Source: Candidatus Methanomethylophilaceae archaeon (GTDB taxonomy: Archaea > Thermoplasmatota > Thermoplasmata > Methanomassiliicoccales > Methanomethylophilaceae). From it: a DNA stretch of 64,000 bases. The stretch is taken from assembly GCA_017524805.1 (NCBI GenBank), contig JAFXUX010000004.1, forward strand, positions 1 to 64,000, read 5' to 3'. Within the stretch, counting starts at the first letter, position 1; each line of letters starts with the position of its first letter. Shown piece by piece: positions 51,240 to 60,628 of this stretch. The notes beneath the pieces were generated by a model. It was given only the letters and a program-made list of their open reading frames with translations. It made no database searches and was not told the DNA's origin. The position numbers were made by a program, and so were the translations under genes.

Positions 51240-52813
51240 TCCGTGAAGCGAACATACCTGACGTCATCGGTTCCGACTTCCTTGGCGATGGCGGATGCCA
51301 GGCCGGGGGTGACGTCGTGGTCGACGGTGAGGAACATAAGCGCCTTCTTGCCGGACCTTCCGACGGACATCTGGCCGATGTTGACCCCGGCTTTGCCGAG
51401 GTTGTTGCCGACGATCCCGATCACTCCGGGCGCGTCATCGTATCCGACGAACATCATCCTGCCGTAGAAGGGGATGTCGAAGGAGAACTCGTCGAATCCG
51501 ACGAGCCTGTTCTGGCCGCCGATGACGGTACCCCTGATGATGCGCTCTTTGCCCTCGGAGACGAACTTCATCTCGATGACCGACGCATAATCGGTGGAGA
51601 CGGGGTTGCTGCTCTCGACGACGTCGATGCCCTTGGATTTGGCTATCGGGAGGGCGTTGATCGTGTTGGCGGAGCCGATGACGTTCCTCAGGTATCCGAT
51701 TACGGCGGAGACCGTGAGGAGCCTGGTGGGCTTGTCGGCCAGAGCGCCGCAGTATTTGACCTCGAGCTTGTTCAGGGGGTGGTTGCCGACGGTCTGCTGG
51801 ACCAGGCTTCCCATCCTGTCCGCGAGGACGACGAAAGGCTCGGTGTCGGCGTCCAGCTTCCCGCGGGGCGCGTTGATGGCGTTGGAGATTATGTCGTCCT
51901 TGAGGTACATGACGGCGTGCTCGGCGATCTCCACCGCGACCCTCTCCTGGGCTTCGACGGTGGATGCCCCGAGGTGGGGGGTGGTGACGAGGTTGTCCAG
52001 CTCCAGAAGCTTCTTCTCCTGGTCGTTCAGAGGCTCATTGCACCAGACGTCGAAGGCGGCTCCGGCGATGATCTTCTCTTTGAGCGCGATGTAAAGGTCA
52101 TCCTCGTTGACGATGCCTCCGCGGGCCACGTTGGCCATCCTCGCGTTGGGCTTCATCATCTTGAACTGCTCCAGGGAGATCATGTTCCTGGTCTCGGGGA
52201 GCAGCGGGGTGTGGATGGTCATGAAATCGGCGGTGGTGATGACTTCCTCGAGGGTGGTGAGCCTGACGCCGATGGCGTCCGCGACCTCCTTGGGGAGGAA
52301 CGGGTCATATCCGATCATGGTCATGTTGAACGCTTTCATGCGTTTGGCGACCTCTCCGCCGACGCGGCCGACGCCGATGATTCCCAGGACCTTGCCGTTG
52401 AGCTCGACCCCGGTGTACTTGGATCTCTTCCACTCGCCTTTGTGCATGGACTCGTGGGCGAAGGGGATGTTCCTGGCCAGCGTAAGAAGCATGGCGCAGG
52501 TGTGCTCCGCGGCGGACAGGATGTTCGCGGAAGGAGTGTTCATGACGAGTATCCCCTTCTCGGTCGCCGCAGGGACATCTATGTTGTCCACTCCGACGCC
52601 GGCGCGCCCGATCATGCGGAGATTCTTGGCCGCGTCGATGACTTTCGCGGTCACCTTGGTGCCGGATCTGATGATCAAGCACTCGTAATCCCCGATTACG
52701 GAGCACAGCTCGTCCTCGGAAAGGCCGGTTTTGACGTCCACCGGATAGCCGGAATTCTTCAGGATCTCAAGCCCCTCATCGGAGAGGGGGTCTGAAACAA
52801 GGATCTTCACCAT
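51236..52813 (-). CDS. serA: D-3-phosphoglycerate dehydrogenase
   Basis: First step of serine synthesis. The 525-residue protein is of the long type: catalytic domain (VSDPLSDEGLEIL), NAD-binding GIIGVGRVGGEVAKRMKAF near residue 146, catalytic HTPLLPETRNM near residue 200 and WCNEPLNDQEKK near residue 255. These are followed by an ASB-like domain and a C-terminal ACT domain (NNLGKAGVNIGQMSVG) that normally binds serine for feedback control. ATG 52813 has GGAGGAATGA before it; ATG 52819 overlaps the upstream stop. Paired with a class V aminotransferase. Confidence 0.94.
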   Translation of the reverse strand: MVKILVSDPLSDEGLEILKNSGYPVDVKTGLSEDELCSVIGDYECLIIRSGTKVTAKVIDAAKNLRMIGRAGVGVDNIDVPAATEKGILVMNTPSANILSAAEHTCAMLLTLARNIPFAHESMHKGEWKRSKYTGVELNGKVLGIIGVGRVGGEVAKRMKAFNMTMIGYDPFLPKEVADAIGVRLTTLEEVITTADFMTIHTPLLPETRNMISLEQFKMMKPNARMANVARGGIVNEDDLYIALKEKIIAGAAFDVWCNEPLNDQEKKLLELDNLVTTPHLGASTVEAQERVAVEIAEHAVMYLKDDIISNAINAPRGKLDADTEPFVVLADRMGSLVQQTVGNHPLNKLEVKYCGALADKPTRLLTVSAVIGYLRNVIGSANTINALPIAKSKGIDVVESSNPVSTDYASVIEMKFVSEGKERIIRGTVIGGQNRLVGFDEFSFDIPFYGRMMFVGYDDAPGVIGIVGNNLGKAGVNIGQMSVGRSGKKALMFLTVDHDVTPGLASAIAKEVGTDDVRYVRFTE

Positions 52814-52815
52814 TC

Positions 52816-53880
52816 TCATTCCTCCAATATCTCATCCATTGCGGAAAGCAGTTTTTTGATGCCGTCGGGGGTGGCGTCTCCCATATGGCCTATTCTGAAG
52901 GTCTTCTCCTTCACTTCGCCATAGCCGTTGGAGATCTCGTATCCCTTGGCTTTGAGCTTCGAATTGAGCGCATCATAGTCCACGGGCCCGCGGTTTAGGA
53001 CCCCTATGGAATTGGACTGGTACCCAGGCTCGGGGAACACTCCGGCGAGCTTCTTGTCGGCCCAGTTCCTGACGAGGTCGGCCATCTCCTGGTGCCTTCT
53101 GTACCTCGCGGGCATTCCCTCCTTCAGGGCCTTGTCCAGCTGGTAATCCAGGCCGTACATCAGAGAGACGGGCGGCGTGGTCAGAGCGTAGCTGACGTCG
53201 CTCTGCTTCTTGATTTTGAGCAGATCGGTGTAGAAACCCCTGTTCTCGACGGTCTTGGCCTTCTCCAGCATCCTTTCGGAGCAGAGCATGATGGCGAGCC
53301 CCGGAGGAAGTGCAAGGGCCTTCTGGGTCCCGAAAACGAGCGCGTCAGGATCCATATCCTTGATTCTGAGGTCCATCGCGAATGCGGAAGTGACGGCGTC
53401 CACCATGATTAGCGCGTCCGGGTTCTGGATCCTGGCCTCTTTGGCGAGGGCGACGGAATCGCTGAACACGCCGGTCGAGGACTCGTTGCTGACCCAGTGG
53501 ACAAGCTCGGTATCCTTCCCTACCTTGCCGGCGATGTGCTCGGGCTTCATGGCCTTTCCCCATGGGACCTGGACTTTCTCCACAGCCTTCCCGTTCAGCT
53601 CGCCCAGCTCTATCGACCTGTTCCCGAAGGATCCGTTGGTGATCCCCAGAGTCTTCTTGGACGCTCCGTTCCTAACGGCCGCCTCCAGCATGATGGTGGC
53701 GGATCCTCCCACGAGGAAGACGTCCATGTCCGTCCCTAAGGCCTTCCTGATCTTCTCTACGATCCCAGCATGGAGCTCCTTGTACTCCTTGCATCTGTGG
53801 GTGATCATGGGTTTGGTCATCGATTGGAGCGTATCAGCCTCGACATTGACGGGACCGACTGTGAATAGAGTTCTGCTCAA
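52816..53880 (-). CDS. class V aminotransferase, probable phosphoserine transaminase
   Basis: PLP enzyme of 354 residues in the serine-pyruvate/alanine-glyoxylate group. It starts MSRTLFTVGPVNV, has VFLVGGSATIMLEAAVRN near residue 56 and the PLP-lysine region FGTQKALALPPGLAI near residue 180. Its coupling to serA (stop overlaps the serA start) suggests it makes phosphoserine. The first well-supported start is TTG 53880 (AGAGGGAT five bases upstream). A TATA element at 53937-53947 would place the RNA start inside the longer open frame, excluding the upstream ATG at 53934. Confidence 0.85.
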   Translation of the reverse strand: MSRTLFTVGPVNVEADTLQSMTKPMITHRCKEYKELHAGIVEKIRKALGTDMDVFLVGGSATIMLEAAVRNGASKKTLGITNGSFGNRSIELGELNGKAVEKVQVPWGKAMKPEHIAGKVGKDTELVHWVSNESSTGVFSDSVALAKEARIQNPDALIMVDAVTSAFAMDLRIKDMDPDALVFGTQKALALPPGLAIMLCSERMLEKAKTVENRGFYTDLLKIKKQSDVSYALTTPPVSLMYGLDYQLDKALKEGMPARYRRHQEMADLVRNWADKKLAGVFPEPGYQSNSIGVLNRGPVDYDALNSKLKAKGYEISNGYGEVKEKTFRIGHMGDATPDGIKKLLSAMDEILEE

Positions 53881-53936
53881 GGTTATCCCTCTGGGCCCGC
53901 TAGGGGCATATACAGAAGTTGGGAATCTCCGCATCG

Positions 53937-53947
53937 CTAATAAATTT
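53937..53947 (-). promoter_or_regulatory. TATA box for the aminotransferase-serA operon
   Basis: AAATTTATTAG on the minus strand. It predicts a transcript start near 53912 and thus supports the TTG start at 53880. Confidence 0.5.
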
Positions 53948-54153
53948 CGCGTAAGAAATAATAGTAAGAAAGAGCGAAATTCCGTCTGAACGGCCGAAAC
54001 CCCTCGGCAATATGCCATCTGAGCAAAGGAAAACGCGTGAGTCAGACAGTCTTCGCGATCAGAGGATTCTGAATGATTCTCCTCGGAATCATCGAAAAAA
54101 ACGGGCTCCTGAGCGACGGCCGGCATCGCCCAAGAGCGTCGGTTTCCGTGGGG

Positions 54154-55308
54154 TCAAAGGGTCGACATGACTTTCTTGATCCTGCCCATGCCGTCGCGGA
54201 TCTGCTCCTCGGAGGCCGCATAGGAGATTCTGAAGAAACCTTCCCCTCCGGGGCCGAAGGCGGTTCCGGGCGTGACGGCCACATGGCCTTCCTTGAGCAG
54301 GATCTCCGCCAATTTCGCGGACGGTATGTCCCTGTTGTATTTCGGGAAGACATAGAAGGCTCCCTTCGGGACGTTGCACTGGAACCCGGGAATCTCATGC
54401 AGAAGGTCCATGACCAGGTCGCGGCGCCTCCTGAATTCCTTCACCATGCTGATTTTGGAGTCCTGCGGGCCGTTTATTGCCTCGACCGCCGCCTTCTGGA
54501 CGAAAGACACGGCACAGGATATGGAATGCGACTGGAGCTTGTTGATGGCTTTGATGTCTTCGGCGGGAGCGACCGCCCATCCGAGCCTCCATCCGGTCAT
54601 CGCATACGATTTCGAGAGCCCAGATACGAGGATGGTATTGTCAAACATCCCGGGGAACGACGCTATGGAAGTGTGCTTCCCCTCGTAGACTATGCTCGAA
54701 TAGATCTCGTCCGAAAGGACCTTGATGCCATGGGCCATCGCGATGTCCGCTATCTGCCTCAGGGAATCGCTTGGCATGACGCATCCGGTGGGATTGGACG
54801 GGGTGTTGATGACGATCATCTTCGTCTTGGGGGTGATTGCCGCCTCCACCGCCGCCGGGTCCATGACGAAGCCGTCCTCGAAGCGCGTGGGAACGTATAC
54901 GGGAACGCCCCCGGCCAAACGCACGCATGCCTCGTACGAAACCCACGACGGGTCCGACAGGATCACCTCGTCGCCGGGATCGATGTAAGCCAGAGCGACC
55001 ATGAAAATGGCCTGCTTGCATGGGGTCACGAGGACGTTGGACGCGTCGCAGGGCACTCCGCACTCTTCCCTGGTGGAATCCGCTATCGCTTTCCTGAGCT
55101 CCGGGATCCCCATGGAGGGGGTGTAATGGGTGAATCCCTCGCGCAAGGATTCGCAGCATGAGTCGATTATGTTCGATGGGGTGACGAAATCAGGCTCACC
55201 CATTGAGAACGATACGACATCCACGCCTTCCGATTTCATCTGGCTGACCAGATTTGATATTGCTATCGTGCCCGATGCTGGTATTTCCTGAATCCTTTTG
55301 GAGACCAT
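54154..55308 (-). CDS. aspC: class I/II aminotransferase (aspartate aminotransferase type)
   Basis: PLP enzyme of 384 residues, fold type I. It has FSMGEPDFVTPSNI near residue 33, NTPSNPTGCVMP near residue 167 (asparagine and substrate-binding region), DEIYSSIVYEG and SLSKSYAMTGWRLGWA with the PLP lysine near residue 232. Substrate is most likely aspartate/2-oxoglutarate. ATG 55308 has GGGATGA before it. It is transcribed alone; a T-rich tract (54094-54100 complement) lies downstream. Confidence 0.88.
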   Translation of the reverse strand: MVSKRIQEIPASGTIAISNLVSQMKSEGVDVVSFSMGEPDFVTPSNIIDSCCESLREGFTHYTPSMGIPELRKAIADSTREECGVPCDASNVLVTPCKQAIFMVALAYIDPGDEVILSDPSWVSYEACVRLAGGVPVYVPTRFEDGFVMDPAAVEAAITPKTKMIVINTPSNPTGCVMPSDSLRQIADIAMAHGIKVLSDEIYSSIVYEGKHTSIASFPGMFDNTILVSGLSKSYAMTGWRLGWAVAPAEDIKAINKLQSHSISCAVSFVQKAAVEAINGPQDSKISMVKEFRRRRDLVMDLLHEIPGFQCNVPKGAFYVFPKYNRDIPSAKLAEILLKEGHVAVTPGTAFGPGGEGFFRISYAASEEQIRDGMGRIKKVMSTL

Positions 55309-55341
55309 CTCATCCCTTCTGCGGTGCGGTACGAATCCTGC

Positions 55342-55354
55342 GCATATTATAAAG
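55342..55354 (-). promoter_or_regulatory. TATA box for aspC
   Basis: CTTTATAATATGC on the minus strand, about 34-46 bases before ATG 55308, leaving a short leader with a ribosome site. Confidence 0.5.
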
Positions 55355-55424
55355 ATTCTGGGGAATCGCACCGGAAAGGGGTGGAGCACTGAATGGCAGA
55401 GCTGATCCGAGCCGAAACGAATAG

Positions 55425-56281
55425 TCAGATGGCACGGGCCCTTCGGCTGAGACGGAGAATGTCCTCGAGAGACATCCCGGTGGCTTCGGCCACGTCCTCG
55501 GGAGCCATGCCCATGGAGATGAGCTTCCCGGCGACTTCCTCGTTCTGAAGCCTTCTGCCTTCGGCCATGCCTTCAAGACGGCCTTTCTTCTCGTAGGCCA
55601 TGCAGTTCATCCTCAGGTTCTCTTCCTCATCGAACAGCTGCTCGTAGACCCCCAATACCTCATACCTCCTCGACCAAACGAACTCCCCTATCGCGCCGCA
55701 TCCCCTGCAGGCTTCGAACGCTTTCAGCACCCTGTCCCTGTCGCGGTCGGCGCTTCCCGCCAGCATCCCATCGATTATGCGGCAGACATCTATATAATCC
55801 CTAAGAAGGCCGTCTCCGTCCAGACTTACTTCTGTGGATGGCGAATCATCGAATATACCCTCCATTATCCCGCCCATCCTCATGACGCGGGACCCGCCTC
55901 TGCCGGCATATACGGCATATGCCTCCCATCTGGGGAAATCCCCGCTGCGTACATCATATAGCGTCATCCCGTTCTCGGACAGATAGCTCTGGAACGTCGC
56001 GGCGAGATAGAACAGCGTCCTGAGGCGGATGGGTTCCATGGAATAACTCTGGGCTTCCGCCAAGCATATCAGCCTGTTACCCACGGAGAAACCCAGATCG
56101 TTGGCGTACCCCTTCGCGATTACGCGCCTCAGAGTGCGTATTCTCACGTCTCCTTCCGAAGATTCGGTATCCTCCGGGTGAAGCTCCTGATACAGCCTGA
56201 AACGTTGGAGCGGTCCTCGAAGAATTTCACGAACACCGAATCCTTCGCGCTGCGCCTTACGTCGTTCCATCTCCCGTCCAT
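55425..56281 (-). pseudogene. PD-(D/E)XK nuclease/Rpn-like transposase-family gene, frameshifted
   Basis: The N-terminal piece in one frame from ATG 56281 reads MDGRWNDVRRSAKDSVFVKFFEDRSN and then stops. The downstream frame continues RFRLYQELHPEDTESS, then NDLGFSVGNRLICLAEAQS (an acidic residue followed by ExQ, the nuclease signature) and a long helical C-terminus ending at TGA 55425. One missing base near 56203-56206 explains the break; adding it gives the expected KDSVFVKFFEDRSNRFRLYQEL. Proteins of this family are small nuclease-like elements found in many copies in gut bacteria and archaea. No terminal inverted repeats were seen. A consensus error cannot be excluded. Confidence 0.7.
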
Positions 56282-56354
56282 GCCGTAGAATCCGGCATCG
56301 GAGGCCTTGAAATGGCATGGGTGCGCGCACGCAGCAGCCGCTAGAATGGTTTGG

Positions 56355-56373
56355 GGGAGGGGTCCGCCCTCCC
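56355..56373 (-). terminator. hairpin after purP
   Basis: GGGAGGG cggac CCCTCCC, a 7-bp stem nine bases after the purP stop. There is no T-tract, so the termination role is uncertain. Confidence 0.3.
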
Positions 56374-56381
56374 GGCATCGA

Positions 56382-57455
56382 TCAGGACATCAGCTCTTTG
56401 AGCGTGCCATCCTTCACGGCGTCCCTTATCTGCATGGCGATCCTCCCTCCGGTGCTCAATCCGGGGTAGATCAGATCCGCGTAGGGGGAGCCTGAGATGA
56501 ACGGGTTGGTCCCGGCCACGATCCTCGTCGATATCTCGAAGACCTTGAACTGGAGCTTGTCGTTGACGACGGTCTCGAGGCAGAACGGCCCCCACATGCC
56601 GCCGAACAGCTCGTAGGATCTGTTGACGACTTTCTCCGCCATGTCGAACGCCTTTGGCAGAAGGGACTCCCTGATGACCACCGGAGTGTTTCCCGTGACC
56701 ACGAAAGACGGGTTGAGGCCGTGCCTCTTGGACTCCTCGATGGACCCCATCTTGTACATCTCATCGATGTTGCTCTCATCCCTGCGGTCCATGGACAGAA
56801 GCTCGAGAGAACCTCCCTGCTCGCATCTGTAGCCGTCCTTTTTGAGGGGATCGTAGAAGAAATGCATGTAATACCTGGTTCCTAGGCAGTATTCCTGCAT
56901 GGAATAGGGCTGGGTATTGTCCACGGACATCTTGAATTCCATGTAATCCCTGGCGATGAAGTACCCGTCCCCGCCCTTGGCGCCGTTGTATTTGACCATC
57001 ACCGGGCCGGATATCTCTCTGGCATCGCTGATGAGCTTGGGCATGGGAACCCCGGCGGAAGTCAGCCATTCCCTTTGCTTGTCCCTGTCGGACTCCCATC
57101 CCAGCACGGCGCGGTTTCCGTAAGAAGGGACGGCATAATTGGCGAAGCGGCGCGGCCCCATATACTCGACGAACGAACCGTGGGGGATCAGGATGACATT
57201 CCTGTCGTAGAGCTCGCCCATGCGCTCCTCCATCTCGTCGAAATCGGCATATTTTATGATCTCGTCGGGCTTGGCCAGAGGGAACGCGTCATAATATCTG
57301 GTGCTGTGGGATATGGTAAGGCCAAGAGTCTTGAATCCCATCTTTCTAGCGCCGTGGAAAATCTGCAGGGACGAATGCGAGCACAGGGTTGCTATGGTCA
57401 GATCGTCCGAATTGTATCCTTCCAGAATCCTGTCAATCGCTTTCTTAGGAACCAT
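56382..57455 (-). CDS. purP: FAICAR synthetase PurP
   Basis: ATP-grasp enzyme that formylates AICAR using free formate and ATP, the archaeal alternative to the formyl-folate route. The 357-residue protein has IATLCSHSSLQIFHGARKMG near residue 21, VILIPHGSFVEYMG near residue 86, VMVKYNGAKGGDGYFIA near residue 152 and FEISTRIVAGTNPF near residue 315. ATG 57455 lies about 25 bases after a TATA element (leaderless). PurH, which performs the same formylation with folate, is also encoded in this window. Confidence 0.92.
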   Translation of the reverse strand: MVPKKAIDRILEGYNSDDLTIATLCSHSSLQIFHGARKMGFKTLGLTISHSTRYYDAFPLAKPDEIIKYADFDEMEERMGELYDRNVILIPHGSFVEYMGPRRFANYAVPSYGNRAVLGWESDRDKQREWLTSAGVPMPKLISDAREISGPVMVKYNGAKGGDGYFIARDYMEFKMSVDNTQPYSMQEYCLGTRYYMHFFYDPLKKDGYRCEQGGSLELLSMDRRDESNIDEMYKMGSIEESKRHGLNPSFVVTGNTPVVIRESLLPKAFDMAEKVVNRSYELFGGMWGPFCLETVVNDKLQFKVFEISTRIVAGTNPFISGSPYADLIYPGLSTGGRIAMQIRDAVKDGTLKELMS

Positions 57456-57477
57456 GCGCAAGTATTGCTTTACAGGT

Positions 57478-57490
57478 AATAAATATTGCC
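57478..57490 (-). promoter_or_regulatory. TATA box for purP
   Basis: GGCAATATTTATT on the minus strand, 23-35 bases before the purP ATG. Confidence 0.5.
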
Positions 57491-57524
57491 AAGAAAACCG
57501 CTCTTTCGGAGCCCCCTTGCCATT

Positions 57525-57534
57525 GATTAAATAC
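57525..57534 (+). promoter_or_regulatory. TATA-like element for the RPA operon
   Basis: GATTAAATAC, predicting a transcript start near 57560 and a leader of about 30 bases before ATG 57591. Confidence 0.45.
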
Positions 57535-57590
57535 TCCCAACCGCTAGGATGGGCAGGCGCGGCTGAGCGTGGCCCGCCGGAGTCGATACG

Positions 57591-59585
57591 ATGAACGAAG
57601 AAGAACTAACACCCCTGTTTGAAGAGATGAAAAGGGTGCTCAAAGACAAAATCGACGACGAAACGCTGAAGGCGGAACTCACCAAATATCTGAACGAGTA
57701 CCGCGTCAGCCCGGACGCCGCGAAAAGGGGCATCCTCCGCAAATACGGCGCGATGGACATCCCGTTCGCGGGCGGAACCATTGTGAAGAAAATAAAGGCC
57801 CTGACCGGGAACGAGCAGAACGTCGACATCGTCGGGAAGATCATGTCCTCGGAGCGCAAGCTGATAAACAGCAGAGGCACCCAGAAAGAAATCGTCTCCG
57901 GAACGATAGGCGACGAGACCGGCAACGTATCGTTCACCGTGTGGGAGCCGGGAAGCACTGAATTCGCCGTCGGAGAATCGTACGCCTTCAGGAACTGCTA
58001 CTGCAAGACCTGGAACGGATCGGTGCAGGTGCATGTGGGCAACCGCGGGAGATTCGAGCTCGCCGGCGCTGATGTCGAAGCCTCCGAAGAGCCCGTGTCG
58101 CTGCCTTCCGAGAGCAAAAAGATCGGGAACCTCATCGGGAGCGAGCAGAACGTCGATGTGACCGCCAAAGTGCTGTTCGCCGAGAGGAAGGAAGTCAACG
58201 CCAGAGGAGAGATGAAAGAGATAATCTCCGGCATGATAGGCGACGAGACCGGGACCGTCCCGCTCACCGTCTGGAGCCCCGGCGAGACGGATCTGGAGCA
58301 GGGCTCGACATACAAGTTCATGGGATGCTACTGCAAGACGTGGAACGGAACCGTCCAGATCAACGTCGGCGACCGCGGGAAGATCGAGCCGACCGACGAA
58401 GCCATCGTCGTCGCCGAGACTGCAGCGCCCCCAGAAGCTCCGCAGCTGGCCCCGGGCGAGAGGAAAAAGATATCGGAGCTCACCGGAAGCGAGACCAACG
58501 CCGACCTCTCCGTGAAAGCGCTCTTCGTTGAAAGGAGGAACAAACCTATCAGAGGCGAAGACAGAGACATCATCACCGGAATAATCGGCGACGAGACCGG
58601 CACCGCACCGTTCACCATATGGGAGCCGGGCGACCTCGAGATGGAGAAGGGAGCAACCTACGTCTTCAGAGGATGCTACACCAGGGTCTGGGAGAACAGG
58701 GTCCAGGTCAACATCGGAAACCGCGGGAAGGTAGAGCCGCTGGGAATCCAGATCGACGTGCCAGAGAGGACTTACGACCTGAGCCCGCCGGAATGCAAGG
58801 TCAAGGACATACGCGAGGGCATCGGCAGCATAACCGTGAGAGGGATGATAGTCTCCGCGGAAGAAAGGGAAATCGTCATAAAGGGCGAGAACCGCACCGT
58901 CTGGTCCGGCATCCTCGCCGACGACACCGGCAAGATCCAGTATTCCGCATGGAAGGACTTCGGTCTGAAGGAGAATGAGAGCGTATGCATCTCCAACGCC
59001 TACGTCCGCTCTTGGAAAGGCATACCCCAGCTCAACATGGGCGAGAGAAGCGAGGTCAGCCGCGTGGACGGCGATTTCGGACAGATAGAGACTGGGAACA
59101 GCATGAGAACCGTCGGCGACATCATGAGGGCCGGCGGAGGCATAGACCTCGAGATCGAAGGGACGATCGTGGACGTCAAAGCCGGCAGCGGCCTCATCAA
59201 AAGGTGCCCCCAATGCAGGCGCTCCATCCTGGGAGGCGTCTGCACGATGCACGGGCCGGTCGAAGGGACCAGCGACCTGAGGATCAAAGCGGTCATCGAC
59301 GACGGCACCGGAGCCATCGGAACCGTCATAGGGCGGGCCGACACCGAGAAGCTCACAGGCATCACTTTGGAAGAAGCCGAGAAAATGTCCGCCAGATTGG
59401 GCGAGAGCGCCGTCGCCGCGGAGCTGGCATCCAAGGTTCTGATGCGCAGAGTGAGGGCGTTCGGAAACGTCACCATAGACGATTTCGGACCCAACATCAT
59501 TGAAAGAAGCATGGAGATAGTCGGCGTCGACGTGAAAGAAGAGGCCAGAAAACTCCTTAAGGACGTGGAGGCGAACTTATCATGA
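57591..59585 (+). CDS. rpa: replication protein A, multiple OB folds plus zinc finger
   Basis: Single-stranded-DNA-binding protein of 664 residues. After an N-terminal helical part it has three clearly related OB-fold units (each with SGxIGDETGxVxFTVWEPG, near residues 102, 213 and 323), a fourth more distant one near 440 (LADDTGKIQYSAW), and a C-terminal domain with a zinc-finger-like CPQCRRSI...GVCTMHG. Repeated units suggest growth by duplication of an RPA70-type domain. It is followed by the partner gene with an ATGA overlap. Confidence 0.9.
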   Translation: MNEEELTPLFEEMKRVLKDKIDDETLKAELTKYLNEYRVSPDAAKRGILRKYGAMDIPFAGGTIVKKIKALTGNEQNVDIVGKIMSSERKLINSRGTQKEIVSGTIGDETGNVSFTVWEPGSTEFAVGESYAFRNCYCKTWNGSVQVHVGNRGRFELAGADVEASEEPVSLPSESKKIGNLIGSEQNVDVTAKVLFAERKEVNARGEMKEIISGMIGDETGTVPLTVWSPGETDLEQGSTYKFMGCYCKTWNGTVQINVGDRGKIEPTDEAIVVAETAAPPEAPQLAPGERKKISELTGSETNADLSVKALFVERRNKPIRGEDRDIITGIIGDETGTAPFTIWEPGDLEMEKGATYVFRGCYTRVWENRVQVNIGNRGKVEPLGIQIDVPERTYDLSPPECKVKDIREGIGSITVRGMIVSAEEREIVIKGENRTVWSGILADDTGKIQYSAWKDFGLKENESVCISNAYVRSWKGIPQLNMGERSEVSRVDGDFGQIETGNSMRTVGDIMRAGGGIDLEIEGTIVDVKAGSGLIKRCPQCRRSILGGVCTMHGPVEGTSDLRIKAVIDDGTGAIGTVIGRADTEKLTGITLEEAEKMSARLGESAVAAELASKVLMRRVRAFGNVTIDDFGPNIIERSMEIVGVDVKEEARKLLKDVEANLS

Positions 59586-60604
59586 CCGATTTCGACAATC
59601 CGTTCTCGAGCGGCGCGGACTACCTGCGCAGCGAACCGGCCCAGCCGCAGCCCCAGCAGCAGAAACCCCGCGCCGGATCCAGGGAGACCGCCTGGAGACT
59701 GTTCTCGTCGGAATTCAACGGCTGCAGATTGGAGATCAAAGCGGCCGAGGAGAAGGTCCCGTCGTACGTCGTCACGCCCCTGGGCGCCAAGGTGAACAGG
59801 GTCCTGATCGCCGGCGTCCTGACCGAGATAGAGGACAGGGGAACAGAAGAGGAGCACATGTGGACCTGCCGCGTGCAGGATCCCGCGGGATACTTCTACG
59901 TCAACGCCGGAAGATTCCAGCCCGAGGCGTCGGCCGCTATGGCATCCCTGAGCGCCCCCTGCTACGTCGCCGCCGTCGGAAAGGTCAGGATGTACCGCAG
60001 GGACGACGGGAGCATAGCGATGAGCGTCAGGCCCGAGCGCATAATGCAGATCGACGAGAGGACCTACATGGAATGGGTGCTTGACGCCGCGAAATCCACG
60101 TGGAACAGGCTCAAGAACATGAAGAGAGCCTGCGGAATCCCCAACGCCACCGCGGAGACCCTCATGGACATGGGTTCCAGCCCCGCCGAAGCCGAGGGAA
60201 TAATCTATGCCCTGGACAACGACGAGCCGCCGTCCTCGGAGCCTTACCTCAAAGCGATCCAGAGCGCCCTCAGGAAGCTTCTGCCGGAGGACGGAGTTGA
60301 CTTCGGGTTCCCGGATGCCGACGATGTCGGTCCGGATGAGGTGCTCATCGACGGCGAAGGCATAGCCCAGACCCGCCCGGCCCAGACGGAAACCCCGTCC
60401 CGCAGCAAAGCGGCCGCCGAAGACGCGATACTGAGGCTTCTCGGGGAATTGGACACCGACGGCAGAGGCGCCCCCAGAGACGAGCTGGAAAGGCGCGCCG
60501 AGAGCATGGGAATCAGCAGCGTGGAGCTCGAAGAGATATCCAACAGCCTCATGGACAAAGGACTCGTCTACGAGCCTTCTCTCAGATACATCAAGCTGAT
60601 CTGA
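59582..60604 (+). CDS. RPA-associated OB-fold/winged-helix protein
   Basis: 340-residue protein: a disordered start rich in Gln and Pro (about 20-35), an OB-fold-like middle (VNRVLIAGVLTEIEDRG...WTCRVQDPAGYFYV), and a C-terminal helical region (DAILRLLGELDTDGRGAPRDELERRA) ending in a winged-helix-like segment. Archaeal RPA operons often carry such a smaller partner (RPA32 or RPA41-like). Its ATG overlaps the rpa stop. Confidence 0.8.
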   Translation: MTDFDNPFSSGADYLRSEPAQPQPQQQKPRAGSRETAWRLFSSEFNGCRLEIKAAEEKVPSYVVTPLGAKVNRVLIAGVLTEIEDRGTEEEHMWTCRVQDPAGYFYVNAGRFQPEASAAMASLSAPCYVAAVGKVRMYRRDDGSIAMSVRPERIMQIDERTYMEWVLDAAKSTWNRLKNMKRACGIPNATAETLMDMGSSPAEAEGIIYALDNDEPPSSEPYLKAIQSALRKLLPEDGVDFGFPDADDVGPDEVLIDGEGIAQTRPAQTETPSRSKAAAEDAILRLLGELDTDGRGAPRDELERRAESMGISSVELEEISNSLMDKGLVYEPSLRYIKLI

Positions 60605-60605
60605 G

Positions 60606-60621
60606 CCGGGGGCGACCCCGG
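60606..60621. terminator. hairpin between convergent RPA and MEMO genes
   Basis: CCGGGG GCGA CCCCGG, a 6-bp GC stem located between the two stops. No T-tract is present on either side, so it is only a possible bidirectional terminator. Confidence 0.3.
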
Positions 60622-60628
60622 AAACCCC

